Shown here: positions 38,701 through 43,900 of the stretch, piece after piece
Layout: each line of letters begins with the position of its first letter
Numbering within the stretch: the first letter of the stretch is position 1
NCBI RefSeq assembly: GCF_008831285.2
Contig: NC_045142.1
Coordinates: forward strand, 23,559,300-23,623,299
Reading direction: 5' to 3'
From: Nymphaea colorata
Lineage: Eukaryota; Streptophyta; Magnoliopsida; Nymphaeales; Nymphaeaceae
DNA length: 64,000 nt
The notes under the pieces: generated by a model
The model's input: only the letters and a program-made list of their open reading frames with translations
The model's database searches: none
Told to the model about the DNA's origin: nothing
Translations under genes and position numbers: made by a program

Positions 38701-39268
38701 CCGAGTTGTCCCCATCACCACCACCACCCTCCTCCTTCCCCTCTTCGCTTATCTCATCCTCGATCCTTTTGGCCAAAGAATCTCCATTGTAGCTGCCGTC
38801 TCCGCTCGAGATCCTCCGCAGCCGGCGGAAACTCCGCAAGGGAGTCACCTCCGCCCATTGGAACCTCTCCTTCTCAAGATCCAACGTCTCCTCCTCGCCA
38901 TCGTCGTACTGAATCAAATGCTTTCCGGTCGAAGCATCAAACGACTTGACGTGACCCTCGTACGACTGATCATCGAGCGGCCAGAAGACCCTAATCCTCC
39001 ATCCGATGACGCCCTCCCCGTGGCGGGACGACGACGGGGATGGCTCCACGGACGAGGGTTTGGACGGCGGAGGGGTCTTGAGAGAAGAAGAAGGCTCGGG
39101 GGAGGTCGTCTGGGGAGGAGAAGGAATGACAAGAGACGGTTTAGGGCTAGCAGATGGGGCGGGAGTTCTGTTAACAGCCTTGCTTCCAGCGGAAAAGAAG
39201 GAGGTGATGGAGCGTTGCTTCGTCGCGGTCGGCGTCGCACCATTGCTGAGACGCCGAGGAGGTGCCAT
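5429..39268 (-). CDS. MSH6: DNA mismatch repair protein MSH6 (21 exons, complete)
   Basis: MSH6 pairs with MSH2 as MutS-alpha, which recognises base mismatches and 1-2 nt loops in nuclear DNA. Coding exons, in transcript order: 39268-38449, 37941-37845, 36934-36832, 36751-36698, 36613-36539, 36047-35979, 35798-35715, 35598-35398, 34805-34264, 34189-34060, 33177-33086, 32961-32786, 32695-32493, 32410-32309, 16864-16702, 15574-15285, 15182-15045, 14901-14822, 6715-6616, 6539-6410, 5676-5429. They sum to 3897 nt (1298 residues), close to the usual plant length. Visible features are an N-terminal PIP-box for PCNA (residues 18-25), a Tudor-like domain (about 85-140), an acidic linker, the mismatch-binding Phe-X-Glu (F362, E364), Walker A (1046-1053), the signature region around 1101, Walker B DE (1125-1126) and a His loop (H1160). 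All junctions keep phase and no coding exon is broken. The gene spans 34 kb because introns 14 and 18 carry retrotransposons. Exon edges are hand-called; the exon 12 donor (GTTCTC) is the weakest. Confidence 0.96.
6804..7086 (+). repeat. 5' LTR of Copia A
   Basis: The LTR is 283 bp with TG..CA ends. It contains a perfect 11-bp inverted repeat (AACCGGGTCCA, 4-nt loop TATC) at 6826-6851 and a TATA-like TTTATATT near 6911. Target copy AGAGT precedes it. Confidence 0.96.
7087..7404 (+). promoter_or_regulatory. Copia A primer-binding site and leader
   Basis: The PBS TGGTATCAGAGCC at 7087-7099 matches the 3' end of initiator tRNA-Met. The rest is a GC-rich untranslated leader of about 300 bp before the Gag ATG at 7405. 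Confidence 0.85.
7405..9846 (+). CDS. Copia A Gag-protease-integrase part of the polyprotein
   Basis: The frame is open for about 813 residues. ATG 7405 is chosen over an upstream GTG because it fits the usual Gag start. Domains in order: a UBN2-type Gag; a CX2CX4HX4C zinc knuckle beginning at C251; an aspartic protease active site DSGA (D354); a Gag-pre-integrase zinc-binding region (HERLGH..CEVC); and an integrase core with D549, D612 and E648, the last two spaced DD35E. The frame ends at TAG 9844-9846, which lies inside inserted fragment B, so the stop is secondary. The downstream RT half continues in the same frame after B. The product would yield capsid, protease and integrase but no reverse transcriptase. 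Confidence 0.93.
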   Translation: MAEAMGTQKDAVLDAGSASKTENVPIQVTSIRLTKDNYLSWSAALEIGITSCGRLSYITGDKPAPIKSDPQWATWALEDSQVKVWIISSVSSDIQPLILRKPTSFDMWTVLAKMYGRKKRHLRTYQIKRSIYSLTQGDLSVAAFYAALKTKWEELDYHVTDEWKCGSDHSLYWEKEWMDRTFLFLGGLRDEFESISSQILNGDEIPGIEEVYARVESEEQRRQVMHLDTGHGPSAFVSRASGTGQRPARHCTHCNKLGHSVDFCWDLHPEKRLVRGRPPSGKRSPSVSDSSQSNPSSGAKSKLSPDQLKELQAYISRLSTTPAESSMSEGAQLAQALVASTDQGNPSLGDWIVDSGATHHMTGDSKLFQEYQLSSGKQRVSMADGSSISVAGKGSLSLLNKYRLHNALHVPNIPVNLLSVSSITKELNCNLIFSADHCSLQDLVTGKKIGIGSVTDGLYRLPVKVASALISATSGHLSGVNDRSTVLRWHERLGHLPFSLIKKLFPHLFASVSIDSFACEVCQLAKHVRASYPISLNKTTHPFALVHSDVWGPSGVPTCGGCHYFLTLIDDYSRCTFVYLLRECSEVPAVVKNFVAFVETQFHTTVQAFRTDNAREYVSQSLDDFLKGKGIVHETSCSYTPPQNGIAERKNRHLLNVTRAIMFQRHVPKRYWGDALLTSAHLINRMPTRVLDGQSPHSTLWPTQNPWPLTPRVFGCSCFVYNHSPTLKKLDPRSIKGVFLGYSSTQKGYKCVDPTTSKVYVSRDVTFHEHESYFPVNPLPGECLGNKGEEYSSNQLIQFMEFLEYKVSPNVID
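9839..12493 (+). CDS. Integrase-less Copia B polyprotein (partial Gag, protease, RT, RNase H)
   Basis: An open frame of 884 residues runs from the A/B junction to the B stop; it has no proper ATG, and the first in-frame codon used is TTG. It holds the end of Gag with Gly/Arg-rich repeats, a CX2CX4HX4C zinc knuckle, the DSGAS protease site, then jumps directly to the sequence following integrase, the RT (YVDDIIVTGDD) and RNase H (DADYAG, CDNKAA). The junction keeps frame because the missing stretch is 327 codons relative to D. Without integrase and a 5' LTR it cannot be autonomous. The absence of stops suggests a recent origin. Confidence 0.85.
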   Translation: MTSPSIPPIDEAYSRLSRIPIPSSTVLDTTSAMLATRGRGGSLFARGRGYRGRGNTPSRPVCQFCHRIGHTLDKCWQKHGRPAVANQTVFTDSPEQPKTQHPVSSSELRADDIISQLRHLIGDRPQQAPDPITSTITTAASASSSGMYSDTTDWLIDSGASTHLCGDKAQFTSYVPTPPGRSVILADGKYSPVVGLGKVQLTSSLPLQHVLHAPEFPHSLLSISQITRDLNCRAIFESTSFFSPNGTQLRASELNDEVQFPLPLMSCPNPVDPRFGAVYQRRTKPAAPVQCAPVPSPSTPKVIPDTNSTDNVLCNDDIGVCHEPVPAPNELDMPIAQRKGKRSCTLHPISGHLSMDRLTPMYRQFVKGLSAIALPQNPMDALSDPKWAAAMQEEMDALQSRGTWTLVTPSADAAIVGCRWVFTIKYRADGSIDRYKARLVAKGYTQTYGVDYYDTFSPVARHASLRILLAVAVSKNWSLSQLDVKNVFLYGDLHEEVYMQQPPGFVAEGECQKVCRLRKAIYGLKQSPRAWFQKLSENIENEGFRRSSADHSLFVKKTSTGTVIVLVYVDDIIVTGDDDQGISNIKDVLGQHFVTKDLGELRYFLGIEFARNQKGLIMCQRKYVTDVLQETGMLGCRPASTPMDINTRLYDDDTEDVDARQYRGIVGKLLYITVTRPDIAYAVSRVSQFMDKPKKVHWDAAMMILRYLKNSPGTGLFFQNGTSLTISVYVDADYAGCPSDRKSTTGFCVFIGSNLVTWKSKKQTVVARSSAESEYRAMAQGTAEVMWVRSLMLDLTVEVPLPMQLLCDNKAALFIANNPAFHERTKHVEVDCHYTRDMIQKGFVSTSHISTTGQTADIFTKALARGPFQSCCSKLSLFDIYAPT
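9842..12665 (+). mobile_element. Truncated Copia fragment B nested in A (same family as D)
   Basis: B matches the 3' part of element D from the end of its Gag to its LTR. It starts at sequence equivalent to D position 22777, so the 5' LTR, leader and N-terminal Gag are missing. Its 3' LTR is 12501-12665, preceded by a GAGGGGGAG purine tract. A second loss of 981 bp relative to D (D coordinates about 23503-24484) removes the Gag-pre-integrase and integrase regions and is bounded by a TTTGA microhomology. No target duplication is visible because the 5' end is gone. A's coding frame resumes at 12666. Confidence 0.9.
12501..12665 (+). repeat. 3' LTR of Copia B
   Basis: This 165-bp LTR starts TGTTAAG and ends ATCA. 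It is clearly related to the 164-bp LTR of D but diverged at many positions, including the region around the TATA box (TCAATATAAAG here, TCTATATAAAG in D). It follows the purine tract directly. Confidence 0.9.
12666..14519 (+). CDS. Copia A reverse transcriptase-RNase H part
   Basis: This is the second half of A's polyprotein after B, with its first ATG at 12681. It starts in the variable linker after integrase and enters the RT domain (W-V-Y-N-V-K-Y-K-P-D-G..), with the catalytic YVDDMIVTGSD. It ends in RNase H with DADWAG, the S-S-A-E-A-E-Y motif and CDNKSA. About 617 residues are open with no internal stop. The stop TAG (14517-14519) falls inside the 3' LTR, so the purine tract encodes the last residues. 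The frame matches the upstream half across B. Confidence 0.92.
   Translation, partial: EKGSHMEGVTVDAQPTVARDHLFGQVYVRKEKAKVEDVGDEDRTNPNPVISPDDPSPSNEELPIALRKGTRPCTSHPIQRFVSYAKLSTNYKCFITTLSKVVIPRSVDDAKDDPKWLHAMTEEMGALAKNKTWEVVDTPKRTHLVGSKWVYNVKYKPDGTVDRYKARLVAKGFSQKYGIDYLETFAPVAKLKTVRVILALAVHRKWRMDQLDVKNAFLNGHLEEEVYMSMPPGYVQEGKCCHLKKALYGLKQSPRAWFERLRIVMKSTGYKQGNGDHTLFIKQRDGLVSLLLVYVDDMIVTGSDEEENRKMKERLAKEFDLKDLGKLRYFLGIEIARSETGLVMNQRKYTLDLLKETGKLGCRPYLTPMESGTKISIKTGTILDEEGKGRYQRLVGKLIYLTLTRPDITYAVNVLSQFMHVPTDCHWKSAERVLGYLKNDPGKGLLHTRQDKLTIEGYSDADWAGCTDTRRSTTGYCIFLGGNLVVWRSKRQEVCSRSSAEAEYRAVAMGVTEMLWLKILLTDIGVELGDKMKMYCDNKSAINLANNPVLHDRTKHVEIDRHFIRERIDSKELILPYMKSEDQVADVLTKGLCTSSFEKNVSKLGMFDMYAKLKGEC
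14514..14796 (+). repeat. 3' LTR of Copia A
   Basis: This 283-bp copy matches the 5' LTR except for four substitutions and is followed by target copy AGAGT at 14797-14801. It contains the pol stop codon. Confidence 0.96.
14822..16864 (-). CDS. MSH6: MSH6 exons 15-18 (clamp/lever end and ATPase core)
   Basis: Exon 15 (16864-16702) resumes after the transposon-filled intron 14 with a conserved G-Y-F-R-Y-W-T-P stretch. Exon 16 (15574-15285) carries Walker A (GPNMGGKS). Exon 17 (15182-15045) carries the ABC signature region with the conserved STFLTELSET core. Exon 18 (14901-14822) carries Walker B (LDELGRGTSTSDG). The acceptor of exon 16 completes a codon split with exon 15, and exon 18 leaves two bases (GC) that exon 19 completes. 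Exon 16 ends at a non-canonical GC donor. Intron 15 (15575-16701, about 1.1 kb) is AT-rich and shows nothing recognisable. Confidence 0.95.
15183..15284 (-). other. MSH6: GC-AG type intron (MSH6 intron 16)
   Basis: Read on the minus strand, exon 16 ends CAG followed by GCAAGT instead of GTAAGT, and the 102-bp intron ends TAACCTAG. Joining at these points keeps the conserved Ala-Val-Ile-Leu-Ala-Gln to Ile-Gly-Ala reading intact. No GT lies at the required position. CAG/GCAAGT is the typical strong context of the known minor class of GC-AG introns, which are spliced by the U2 spliceosome. Confidence 0.85.
17651..17765. repeat. Left end of GTCACA-type repeat, ending in a TA microsatellite
   Basis: This stretch begins ATGTCACATAGGTACGGG, carries GGTACGG-type short repeats and a CATTTTCAAAAAACTTGG segment, then a (TA)n run at about 17735-17765. 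A near-identical stretch occurs at 31290-31385. Copia C inserted into the TA run, separating this part from the rest at 31193-32000. Confidence 0.7.
17766..18006 (-). repeat. 3' LTR of Copia C
   Basis: This 241-bp LTR runs TGTTGACGG..TTCTACA on the minus strand. It contains a GGGTCTAG/CTGGACCC imperfect palindrome near its start. The C pol stop codon TGA lies in its first bases. Confidence 0.93.
18001..19860 (-). pseudogene. Copia C RT-RNase H relic
   Basis: Pieces of linker, RT and RNase H can be read on the minus strand (19605-19351, 19344-19048, 19115-18774, 18729-18307, 18306-18001). The YVDDM catalytic motif remains at about 18870. Frame changes separate the pieces, and a deletion removes some 40 codons between the L-N-Q-R-K-Y-T-L-D-L motif and the K-G-R-Y-Q-R-L-V-G-K motif present in A. 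RNase H motifs (DADWAG, CDNKSA) survive. It cannot encode an active enzyme as it stands. Confidence 0.88.
21289..21452 (+). repeat. 5' LTR of Copia D
   Basis: This short LTR starts TGTTAAG and ends TTATCA, with a clear TATA box TATATAAA at 21389-21396. It is identical to the 3' copy. Confidence 0.97.
21453..22203 (+). promoter_or_regulatory. Copia D PBS and GC-rich repetitive leader
   Basis: The PBS is at 21453-21464. The following 750-bp leader is strongly GC-rich up to about 21900 and built of tandem repeats: two copies of a unit of about 27 bp ending CTCATCGGCGTCAGT (about 21510-21563), two copies of a unit of about 28 bp with CCTGTCCATTGCCGCC, then many CGTCTGCCTGCGCC-type units. Open frames on both strands here are by-products of this composition. 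Confidence 0.8.
22204..26442 (+). CDS. Copia D Gag-Pol polyprotein (1412 residues, intact)
   Basis: One open frame runs from ATG 22204 to TGA at 26440-26442. Domains: UBN2-type Gag (about 25-200); a Gly/Arg-rich stretch and CX2CX4HX4C zinc knuckle (252-265); aspartic protease DSGAS (D355); Gag-pre-integrase HX..CESC zinc-binding region (about 480-525); integrase with D542, D605 and E641 (35 residues between the last two); reverse transcriptase with YVDD (1096-1099); and RNase H with DADYAG (D1259) and SSAESEY. No stop or frameshift is seen. One oddity is Gly before the DNKAA motif of RNase H where relatives, including B, have Cys; the catalytic Asp is kept. The product would supply all activities needed for retrotransposition. 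Confidence 0.96.
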   Translation: MSEISSGANTSSFVSSGEMKSSPFSSIITKMDGGNYEMWAMQVKRTLIAHEKEHLILEPEPVQKVGKYTTWFKDNSLVMVWIVGTLSQEIANEVLHKDSAKDMWDSLAATYSQARNETRIMQLHHDIHQMRQDGRPLHTYYSSLKSMFERLNSYFPACKCEQQKAYRDMLMVGVFLSGLDSVYESAKNQMLTSPSIPPIDEAYSRLSRIPISASTVPDTTSAMLATRGRGGPFFARGRGGRGRGNTPSRPVCQFCHRIGHTVDKCWQKHGRPAFANQTVSTDSPEQPKPQHMVSSSELHVDDILSQLRHLIGDSAHPSPGPTTSTVPTAASASSSGMYSACTVCSPPDTTDWLIDSGASTHLCGDKMQFTSYVPTPPGRSVILADGKDSPVVGHGEVQLTSSLPLQHVLHAPEFPHSLLSISQITRELNCRAIFDSSSLVFQDILTGRVIGSGREQGGLYRLVHSFPFAGSTSSGSSSSSAYTWHLRFGHLPFQKLLHVLPQLSHKSSFQCESCQLGKHHRSSFPPRSSRSSHSVFELLHFDVWGPSRTPDLQGHRYYLVAVDDYSRVSWVFLMKHKSEAGHVIKNFINEILTQFDTCVKIVRSDNALEFCASSLEQFFRDKGIIHQTSCAYTSQQNGVAERKHRHILDVARTIIIHSHVPHSYWGDAVLTACYLINRMPSSVLGDLIPFSVLFSDRELFSVAPRIFGCVAFVQLLGPGRDKLSPRAIKTIFVGYSRTQKGYRCYDPSTRRYYVSADVTFFESTSYFSPNGTQLRVPEFSDEVHLPLPLMSYPQPVASRFGAIYQRRTKPVQPAPCAPVPSPSMPKVLPEHTNPADHSLCDDATGDSPEHATGPHINELDMPIAQRKGKRSCTMHPLSGHLSMARLTPTYRQFVKGLSAVALPQTPMDALSDPKWAAAMQEEMDALQSRGTWTLVTPSSDAAIVGCRWVFTVKYRADGSIERYKARLVAKGYTQTYGVDYYDTFSPVARHASLRVLLAVAVSKNWSLSQLDVKNAFLYGDLHEEVYMQQPPGFVAEGECQKVCRLRKAIYGLKQSPRAWFQKLSENIEYEGFRRSSADHSLFVKKTSTGTVIVLVYVDDIIVTGDDIQGISNIKGVLGRHFVTKDLGELRYFLGIEFARNQKGLIMCQRKYVTDVLQETGMLGCRPASTPMDINTRLYDDDTEDVDARQYRGIVGKLLYITVTRPDIAYAVSRVSQFMDKPKKVHWDAAMMILRYLKNSPGMGLFFQNGTSLTISVYVDADYAGCHLDRKSTTGFCVFIGSNLVTWKSKKQTVVARSSAESEYRAMAQATAEVMWVRSLMLDLTVEVPLPMQLLGDNKAALFIANNPAFHERTKHVEVDCHYTRDMIQKGFVSTSHISTTGQTADIFTKALARGPFQSCCSKLSLFDIYAPT
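26450..26613 (+). repeat. 3' LTR of Copia D
   Basis: It is identical to the 5' LTR and is followed by target copy CTAGG. Confidence 0.97.
28158..30500 (-). pseudogene. Copia C Gag-protease-integrase relic
   Basis: Reading the minus strand from about 30500 down, similarity to A's Gag, zinc knuckle (CTHCKETGHTMDYC), protease (WIVDSGATHH) and integrase is continuous but broken. Stops interrupt Gag near 30468, 30245 and 29991 and the protease-integrase linker near 29270. The integrase frame breaks near 28620-28566, before the A-E-R-K-N-R motif. The similarity ends at E's insertion point, just after the integrase C-terminal region. Confidence 0.88.
30501..30955 (-). other. Copia C leader and PBS
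   Basis: This is GC-rich leader DNA of C on the minus strand, with runs of GACGGCG-type repeats. A PBS variant TAGTATCAGAGCC touches the 5' LTR; its second position differs from the usual TGGTATCAGAGCC. Confidence 0.7.
30956..31192 (-). repeat. 5' LTR of Copia C
   Basis: This 237-bp copy differs from the 3' LTR by about seven substitutions and two small indels. The TATAT target copy lies at 31193-31197. Confidence 0.93.
31193..32000. repeat. GTCACA-type repeat with internal tandem duplications
   Basis: Two kinds of unit occur in tandem. A first unit with GTCACATAGGTACGG and an AT-rich tail occurs at 31290-31470, and in part at 17651-17765 plus 31193-31285. A second unit of about 270 bp (starting GGCTCCTGC/GGCTCTTGC and ending ACCCATGTGACTTAG) occurs at 31477-31731 and 31752-32000. 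The outer ends, GTCACATAGGTAC and the reverse complement GTCACATGGGTAC, are inverted with respect to each other, which suggests a non-autonomous TIR element. A matching target duplication was not found. Confidence 0.65.
32309..39268 (-). CDS. MSH6: MSH6 exons 1-14 (PIP-box, Tudor, mismatch-binding, connector, lever)
   Basis: This is the compact 5' part of MSH6. Exon 1 (820 nt) encodes the disordered Pro/Ser-rich N-terminus with the PCNA-binding QRSITSFF motif, the Tudor-like domain and an acidic Glu/Asp/Gly tract. Exons 3-6 encode the MutS domain I block, with the MGKFYELFEMD stretch that contacts the mismatch. Exon 9 (542 nt) carries much of the connector and lever. Introns here are ordinary (about 70-910 bp) and show no transposon. 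The start ATG at 39266-39268 is chosen because the PIP-box lies 18 codons downstream, as in other plant MSH6 proteins, and no better ATG precedes it in frame. Exon 14 ends at 32309 with an AAG/GTAATC donor, after which the 15.4 kb intron 14 begins. Confidence 0.95.
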
Positions 39269-39342
39269 GGATGAACCAAGGAGAGAGAAAGAGAGATAGA
39301 GGCAAGGAGAGACTTCGCCGTCACGATTTCAAGAGAGACAGA

Positions 39343-39378
39343 TTTCCCGCCATGGCTCGGAGTTCGATGGTTTGGCGG
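39343..39378. promoter_or_regulatory. Two E2F-like sites upstream of MSH6
   Basis: TTTCCCGC at 39343-39350 and TTTGGCGG at 39371-39378 match the plant E2F consensus (TTTSSCGS). They lie about 75 and 105 bp upstream of the MSH6 ATG, so they are in the 5' UTR or proximal promoter. S-phase E2F control is expected of replication-coupled repair genes. Function is inferred from the sites only. Confidence 0.5.
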
Positions 39379-39718
39379 GAGAGAGGGAGAGGGAGAGGCG
39401 GAATGTCCTGTAGACGTCGGCGGAAACGAAATTGTGAGTGCAATAGCTTCAAGATCCAGATCCAAACGTGATCACCTGATGCACGGTTACGGATCTGAAG
39501 CACGTGTCTTGGTACTGGATCCATTAAAATGTGGTTAAAGTTTTGAAAACTTGGGTAGTGTTTGATGGTCAGGAACGTGTTAGCTGAGGAAAAAAAATTC
39601 AAAATTTTAAATGATACATTTTTAAAAATATATTTTCAATTCTAGATTTCCAAACCATCAAGGCCCCCAACAACTATTCTTGTAGCTGAGGAAAAAAAAT
39701 TCAAAATTTATGTTCAAT

Positions 39719-39840
39719 CAGAGGCGGAGGGCAGCAAGGGTCATAATGCCCCTCCCCCTCCTTCTCAATGTTTTAAAACTGTATAATTATTTTTAACTAT
39801 AATTCAGCTCCTGCAACAAAAAATTTCTAACTTCACCTCA
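39719..39840. mobile_element. Short hAT-like MITE
   Basis: The stretch begins TCAGAGGCGGAG and ends CTTCACCTCA, imperfect inverted ends of the common plant AGGGGCGGA type. Flanks ATGTTCAA (39711-39718) and ATGTTCTA (39841-39848) match at 7 of 8 bases, as expected for a hAT target duplication. It contains no coding sequence. Confidence 0.55.
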
Positions 39841-40944
39841 ATGTTCTAAGTATAATTTCCACTTCCTAATACATTTTGTGTTTCCAAATCGATGAAGATG
39901 CAGGCTTGGGGGCAGATCAGGATGAAGTGGACACAACAAGCCTCACCTGACTTTACAAACTCTCATTTCGACCGCGAGGCCCTAGCGTCTTTAATATCAG
40001 TTCAAGTTTCGGTTCCTATCTCTTTTATAGGCAAGAAGTCGTAGCACCTTTACTGTCCAGGACATGAGTCCATCGGGTCTTTTGGCATATCGGATTGGAG
40101 GCCCTTTTAACTGGCTAATGGGAATCTCGCCTATTCCATATGAATTTGACAATCGCATGAACTGCCGGGAGAATAGAGCCCCTTCTGTTGTTTAATGAAA
40201 GTTCACGTCATAAAGGGAGATAGGGAGCATCGAATTTTTCATCCTCTTGATAGACAGAGTGCAACAATTTTCATCCTCACCGACACGACGCTTCTAAAGA
40301 GGAAATTGAAAAAGATCCAACAAAATAATTGAAAAAAATTCCAAACCCACTTGTACCAGTTCAACACTTCTCGTTCCAGGGTCGGGTTGCGTCTGGGCCT
40401 AAGTGAGAATATTTAAAAAAAAAACATTCACAATGACAGTTTATTGTTCCGAGAATCTGATACAGCGACTGACGGTACTGTTCTACTAATAGAAAAACAA
40501 TAGTTCCGACTGACATGTCCACACCACCTTCTTTAAGTAGCGTTTTGACTGGGACAACTTGGGATAAGTCCAGCCAAATACATTTCCTCGGACAACAAAC
40601 AAAGAATGAAGTTGGCTCCACGAAGAAATCATATGCAACAAGCCTGAGATTGAACTTCAAATTAGGGAAAACAGCATCGAATGAGAAAGAGAGAAGGAAC
40701 GATTACTTATTTCTTTCCAATTTTCTCTCTTGAAATGGGAACCAAAAAAGAGGGCCTGCGGCCTCATCAGTCTTACAAATTCAAAGTTTGTGCAACCATT
40801 TTTTTCTTGGGGCTCACATAAGCTAAAAAAGCTCTAAAGAAAAGTTTCTCGAATCTACCAAAATATGATTGGGTTCTTCTACGATTAGGAAAAGAAAAAA
40901 TGAGTAACTGCCAATGTCAAAAGCAGGTGCCGCTGCCGGTGGCT

Positions 40945-40956
40945 CTATAGTTCGTC
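40945..40956 (-). CDS. CRT: Calreticulin micro-exon 14 completing the HDEL signal
   Basis: Twelve coding bases give Asp-Glu-Leu-stop. The His of HDEL is the last codon of exon 13 (41251-41253). The acceptor reads TTTTCAG and the exon 13 donor CAT/GTAAAA. Without this splice, intron 13 is translated for nine residues to a TAG and the retention signal is lost. Confidence 0.93.
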   Translation of the reverse strand, partial: DEL

Positions 40957-43900
40957 CTGAAAATTTAAAAAACAGACAAACATAAAATGAGGAATATCTT
41001 AAATAAAACATGCCAGGAAAAACCAAAAAGAAAAAGGGCTGGTAAGCAGATCAACAAAGATGTAGAGATCTACACAATCCATTGTGGTAATGGATGATCA
41101 CACCATACCACGTCTGAAATGGTTATGAGAGCCAACTCAAGGTAGACTTGGCCAAATCCCATTTGGCAAATGATGGCAAGGCATAATCTCACCATCCAAA
41201 ATTGTAGAGGAACTAAGAATCTAAGAAGAAATTAGGGCAAAATATTTTACATGTTTGTCATCCTCTGGCTCCTCAATGTCAGCTTCATCAGGCTCATCCG
41301 CCTCTTCTTTCTCGTCCTGTCACAACAAGAATGTGAGATCATAAACTTTAACACGCAAAACACATTACCAAAAGTCACTTTCAAAATAAGAGACTCACGT
41401 CAGAAGATTCACCGGGCTCAGCTGCTGATTCCTGCAACAGTTTAAAAAAATGAAACAGAATAAGAAGCATGCAAGCATGGTTGGACGGCAGAAAAAAAAC
41501 TGATGCCTATTGAATATAGTCTTGCTGGGAGAAGGGCAAGGTGCAAAGCGGCATCCAGAACTTTTTAAGTTCTCATGTTTCTCTCAGCATATGTTGTCCT
41601 AAGTTTCAAGCAACACATAAAAAGCTTAACTCATGTCTACAAATATAATTTTTCCATCAACTACTTCGATATGATGCATAACATTTGAAAAAGGAAAGAA
41701 GGATTTTATACAACAGAGAAGGGCAGAATATTTGTATCAGCAAAATGCCAAACACTGTAGAACCCTATATATACATTAAAAAAACTGATCCCAGAGCAGC
41801 GTTCTATGTTTGATCCCTATGGTCAGGATTTTCAGAAACAACTATAGGTTTTGACTTCTAAACTATAAATAAACAATTTTTTAGCAACTACTTGCTTCTG
41901 AACTTTCTCCTTATTGCTTAGCCTGAAAGAAATTTCTCCTTAACGTCTCACTTCAAATTGGAATTAGATGTGCACAACAAAGAGCAAGTAGACCAAATAA
42001 ACTGACAAGCACCCAGGTCCAGGACCAAAGTAATGACAGGAACCAGGAACAACAAAGTTAGAAAGTGGTTGCAATACCTCTGCTTCCCGCCTCTTCTCTG
42101 CCTCATCGAATGCAGCTTTCTCACCCTAGACATATGAATTACAGTGCATAAGCATAATACAAACGAGTCAACGGCACAACAAACCAAAGAAAATATGACA
42201 GAAACACAACAGCACTGAAGAGAGAGTCGTACATCCTTTAGCTTTCCCCATGTCTCCTCAGCAAACTTCAATGCATATTCAGGATCGTCAGTAACCAATA
42301 CATTATCGAACAGGGTTCCTGATTTGACCTGACATCAGGACATTAACCGCTTTATCAGTCTATCATTACATTTGTTGCCCTTAGGTGCAGACTGATAACA
42401 GATACACAAACTAGAGCATAATATGCAGCAACACTTCCAGGGTCAAACACATAATATGCAGCAACACCTCATCTCCACCATATTGTGGAAGATGATTAGG
42501 AAATAGGAAAGAATCAAAGAGCTTCACTGCACAATAGACGTTTGAAACTCTAGTGTTTCTCAGACCACAACTGACCTGCCACAACTCAATCGCAACATAT
42601 TTCAAGTTGGGAAACACATAGATGTCCGGATCATCCTTGAAGTCTGGCAAGCAAGAATAAGATAGATTAGCAGAAAAAATCAATAACATCACACTTGAGT
42701 GAAACCGCAATAGGAGCAATCTAAAGGAATAGAGAACAAACAGGCAAAAGAACAGACCAGGATTGTCAATCATTGGTGCCTTCCACTTCCCCTTGTAGTT
42801 AGGGTTCTTGATTTTCTGTCAGCAGCAGAACAACTTTAAATTCTCTGGTGCTCACAAGTAATAGCTCTGCTGATATTTAAGTTTGTCACTAGAATTTTTA
42901 TACATACCTTGGGCTTCCATGGTCCCTTGTATTCAGGGTTTGGAATAGTCGGGGCAGTCCATTCACCATCCTCCTCGTCATCCCAGTCTTCCGGCTACAG
43001 CAGAGCAAAAGAAGTCAGAAATGAACAAAATAAAGGACAAAATCAATTACTAGAAATGAAAGCTAACTGCTGCCTGATGTTCAAATAGAAGCTTTTCCAC
43101 ACCCAAACTCGCAAGGTATAGATTAACTAGAAGTAACAAAAAGCTCTACCTTTTTGGCATCAGGATCTGGGATCTCCTTGGGGATGTCATCATACCCCTT
43201 CATAAGTAGGAAATATAATTAGTTATGCGGAATGAAGACCAAGATACATGACAAATGGCAACATCAGAAAACATGATACAATAAATGAAACAAGAAATAA
43301 AATCTATCTATGAAAAAAAAAGTGGCTTCTCCACATTAAACTCTAAGAGCATCATACCTCAGGTTTCTTATCTTCAGGATCTGGAATATATTCCTTATCA
43401 TCCCAGTCCTCAGGCTGCAAAGAGCAGAGAAATTATAGGAATCCAACTCTAAATATGGTAAAAAAAGGATAAAAGCAGATCTACTTACCTTTTTTGCTTC
43501 AGGGTCCTTGATTTTCTTTGGTGGAAGGATATCCCAATCGGCGTACAGGCTACCGGTTTGCTTCTCATTGTTGTCAATTAGGACACTGTATGTAGCATCA
43601 GGCCGAATGATGAAAGTATAAACGTGACTCAACTGGTCAGTCTCACACGGGATGTCCTTTTTGATAAGATGGTTTTTTCCATTACGTGTAAGAATTGCAT
43701 GAACCTTCTTGGTAGAATAGCCACAGATGTCAGGGCCAAACATGATGCTGCACATGTAGCAAAACAAATGTTATCAGTTAAACGCTTAGAGACAACTAGG
43801 GAGGGGGGGGGGGGGGGATTAGAAAGATGAATTAACAATAGAATTTATGGATGCTGTTGTCACCTGTAAGGTGTCTCGCCACCAAATTTCTTCTGATCAA

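Larger units (their letters stand above)
39269..40944. other. Intergenic region between calreticulin 3' end and MSH6 5' end
   Basis: The region contains the MSH6 5' flank (E2F-like sites listed separately), a MITE, and about 1 kb of unique AT-rich DNA that includes the calreticulin 3' UTR at its right end. No other gene is recognisable. Confidence 0.6.
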
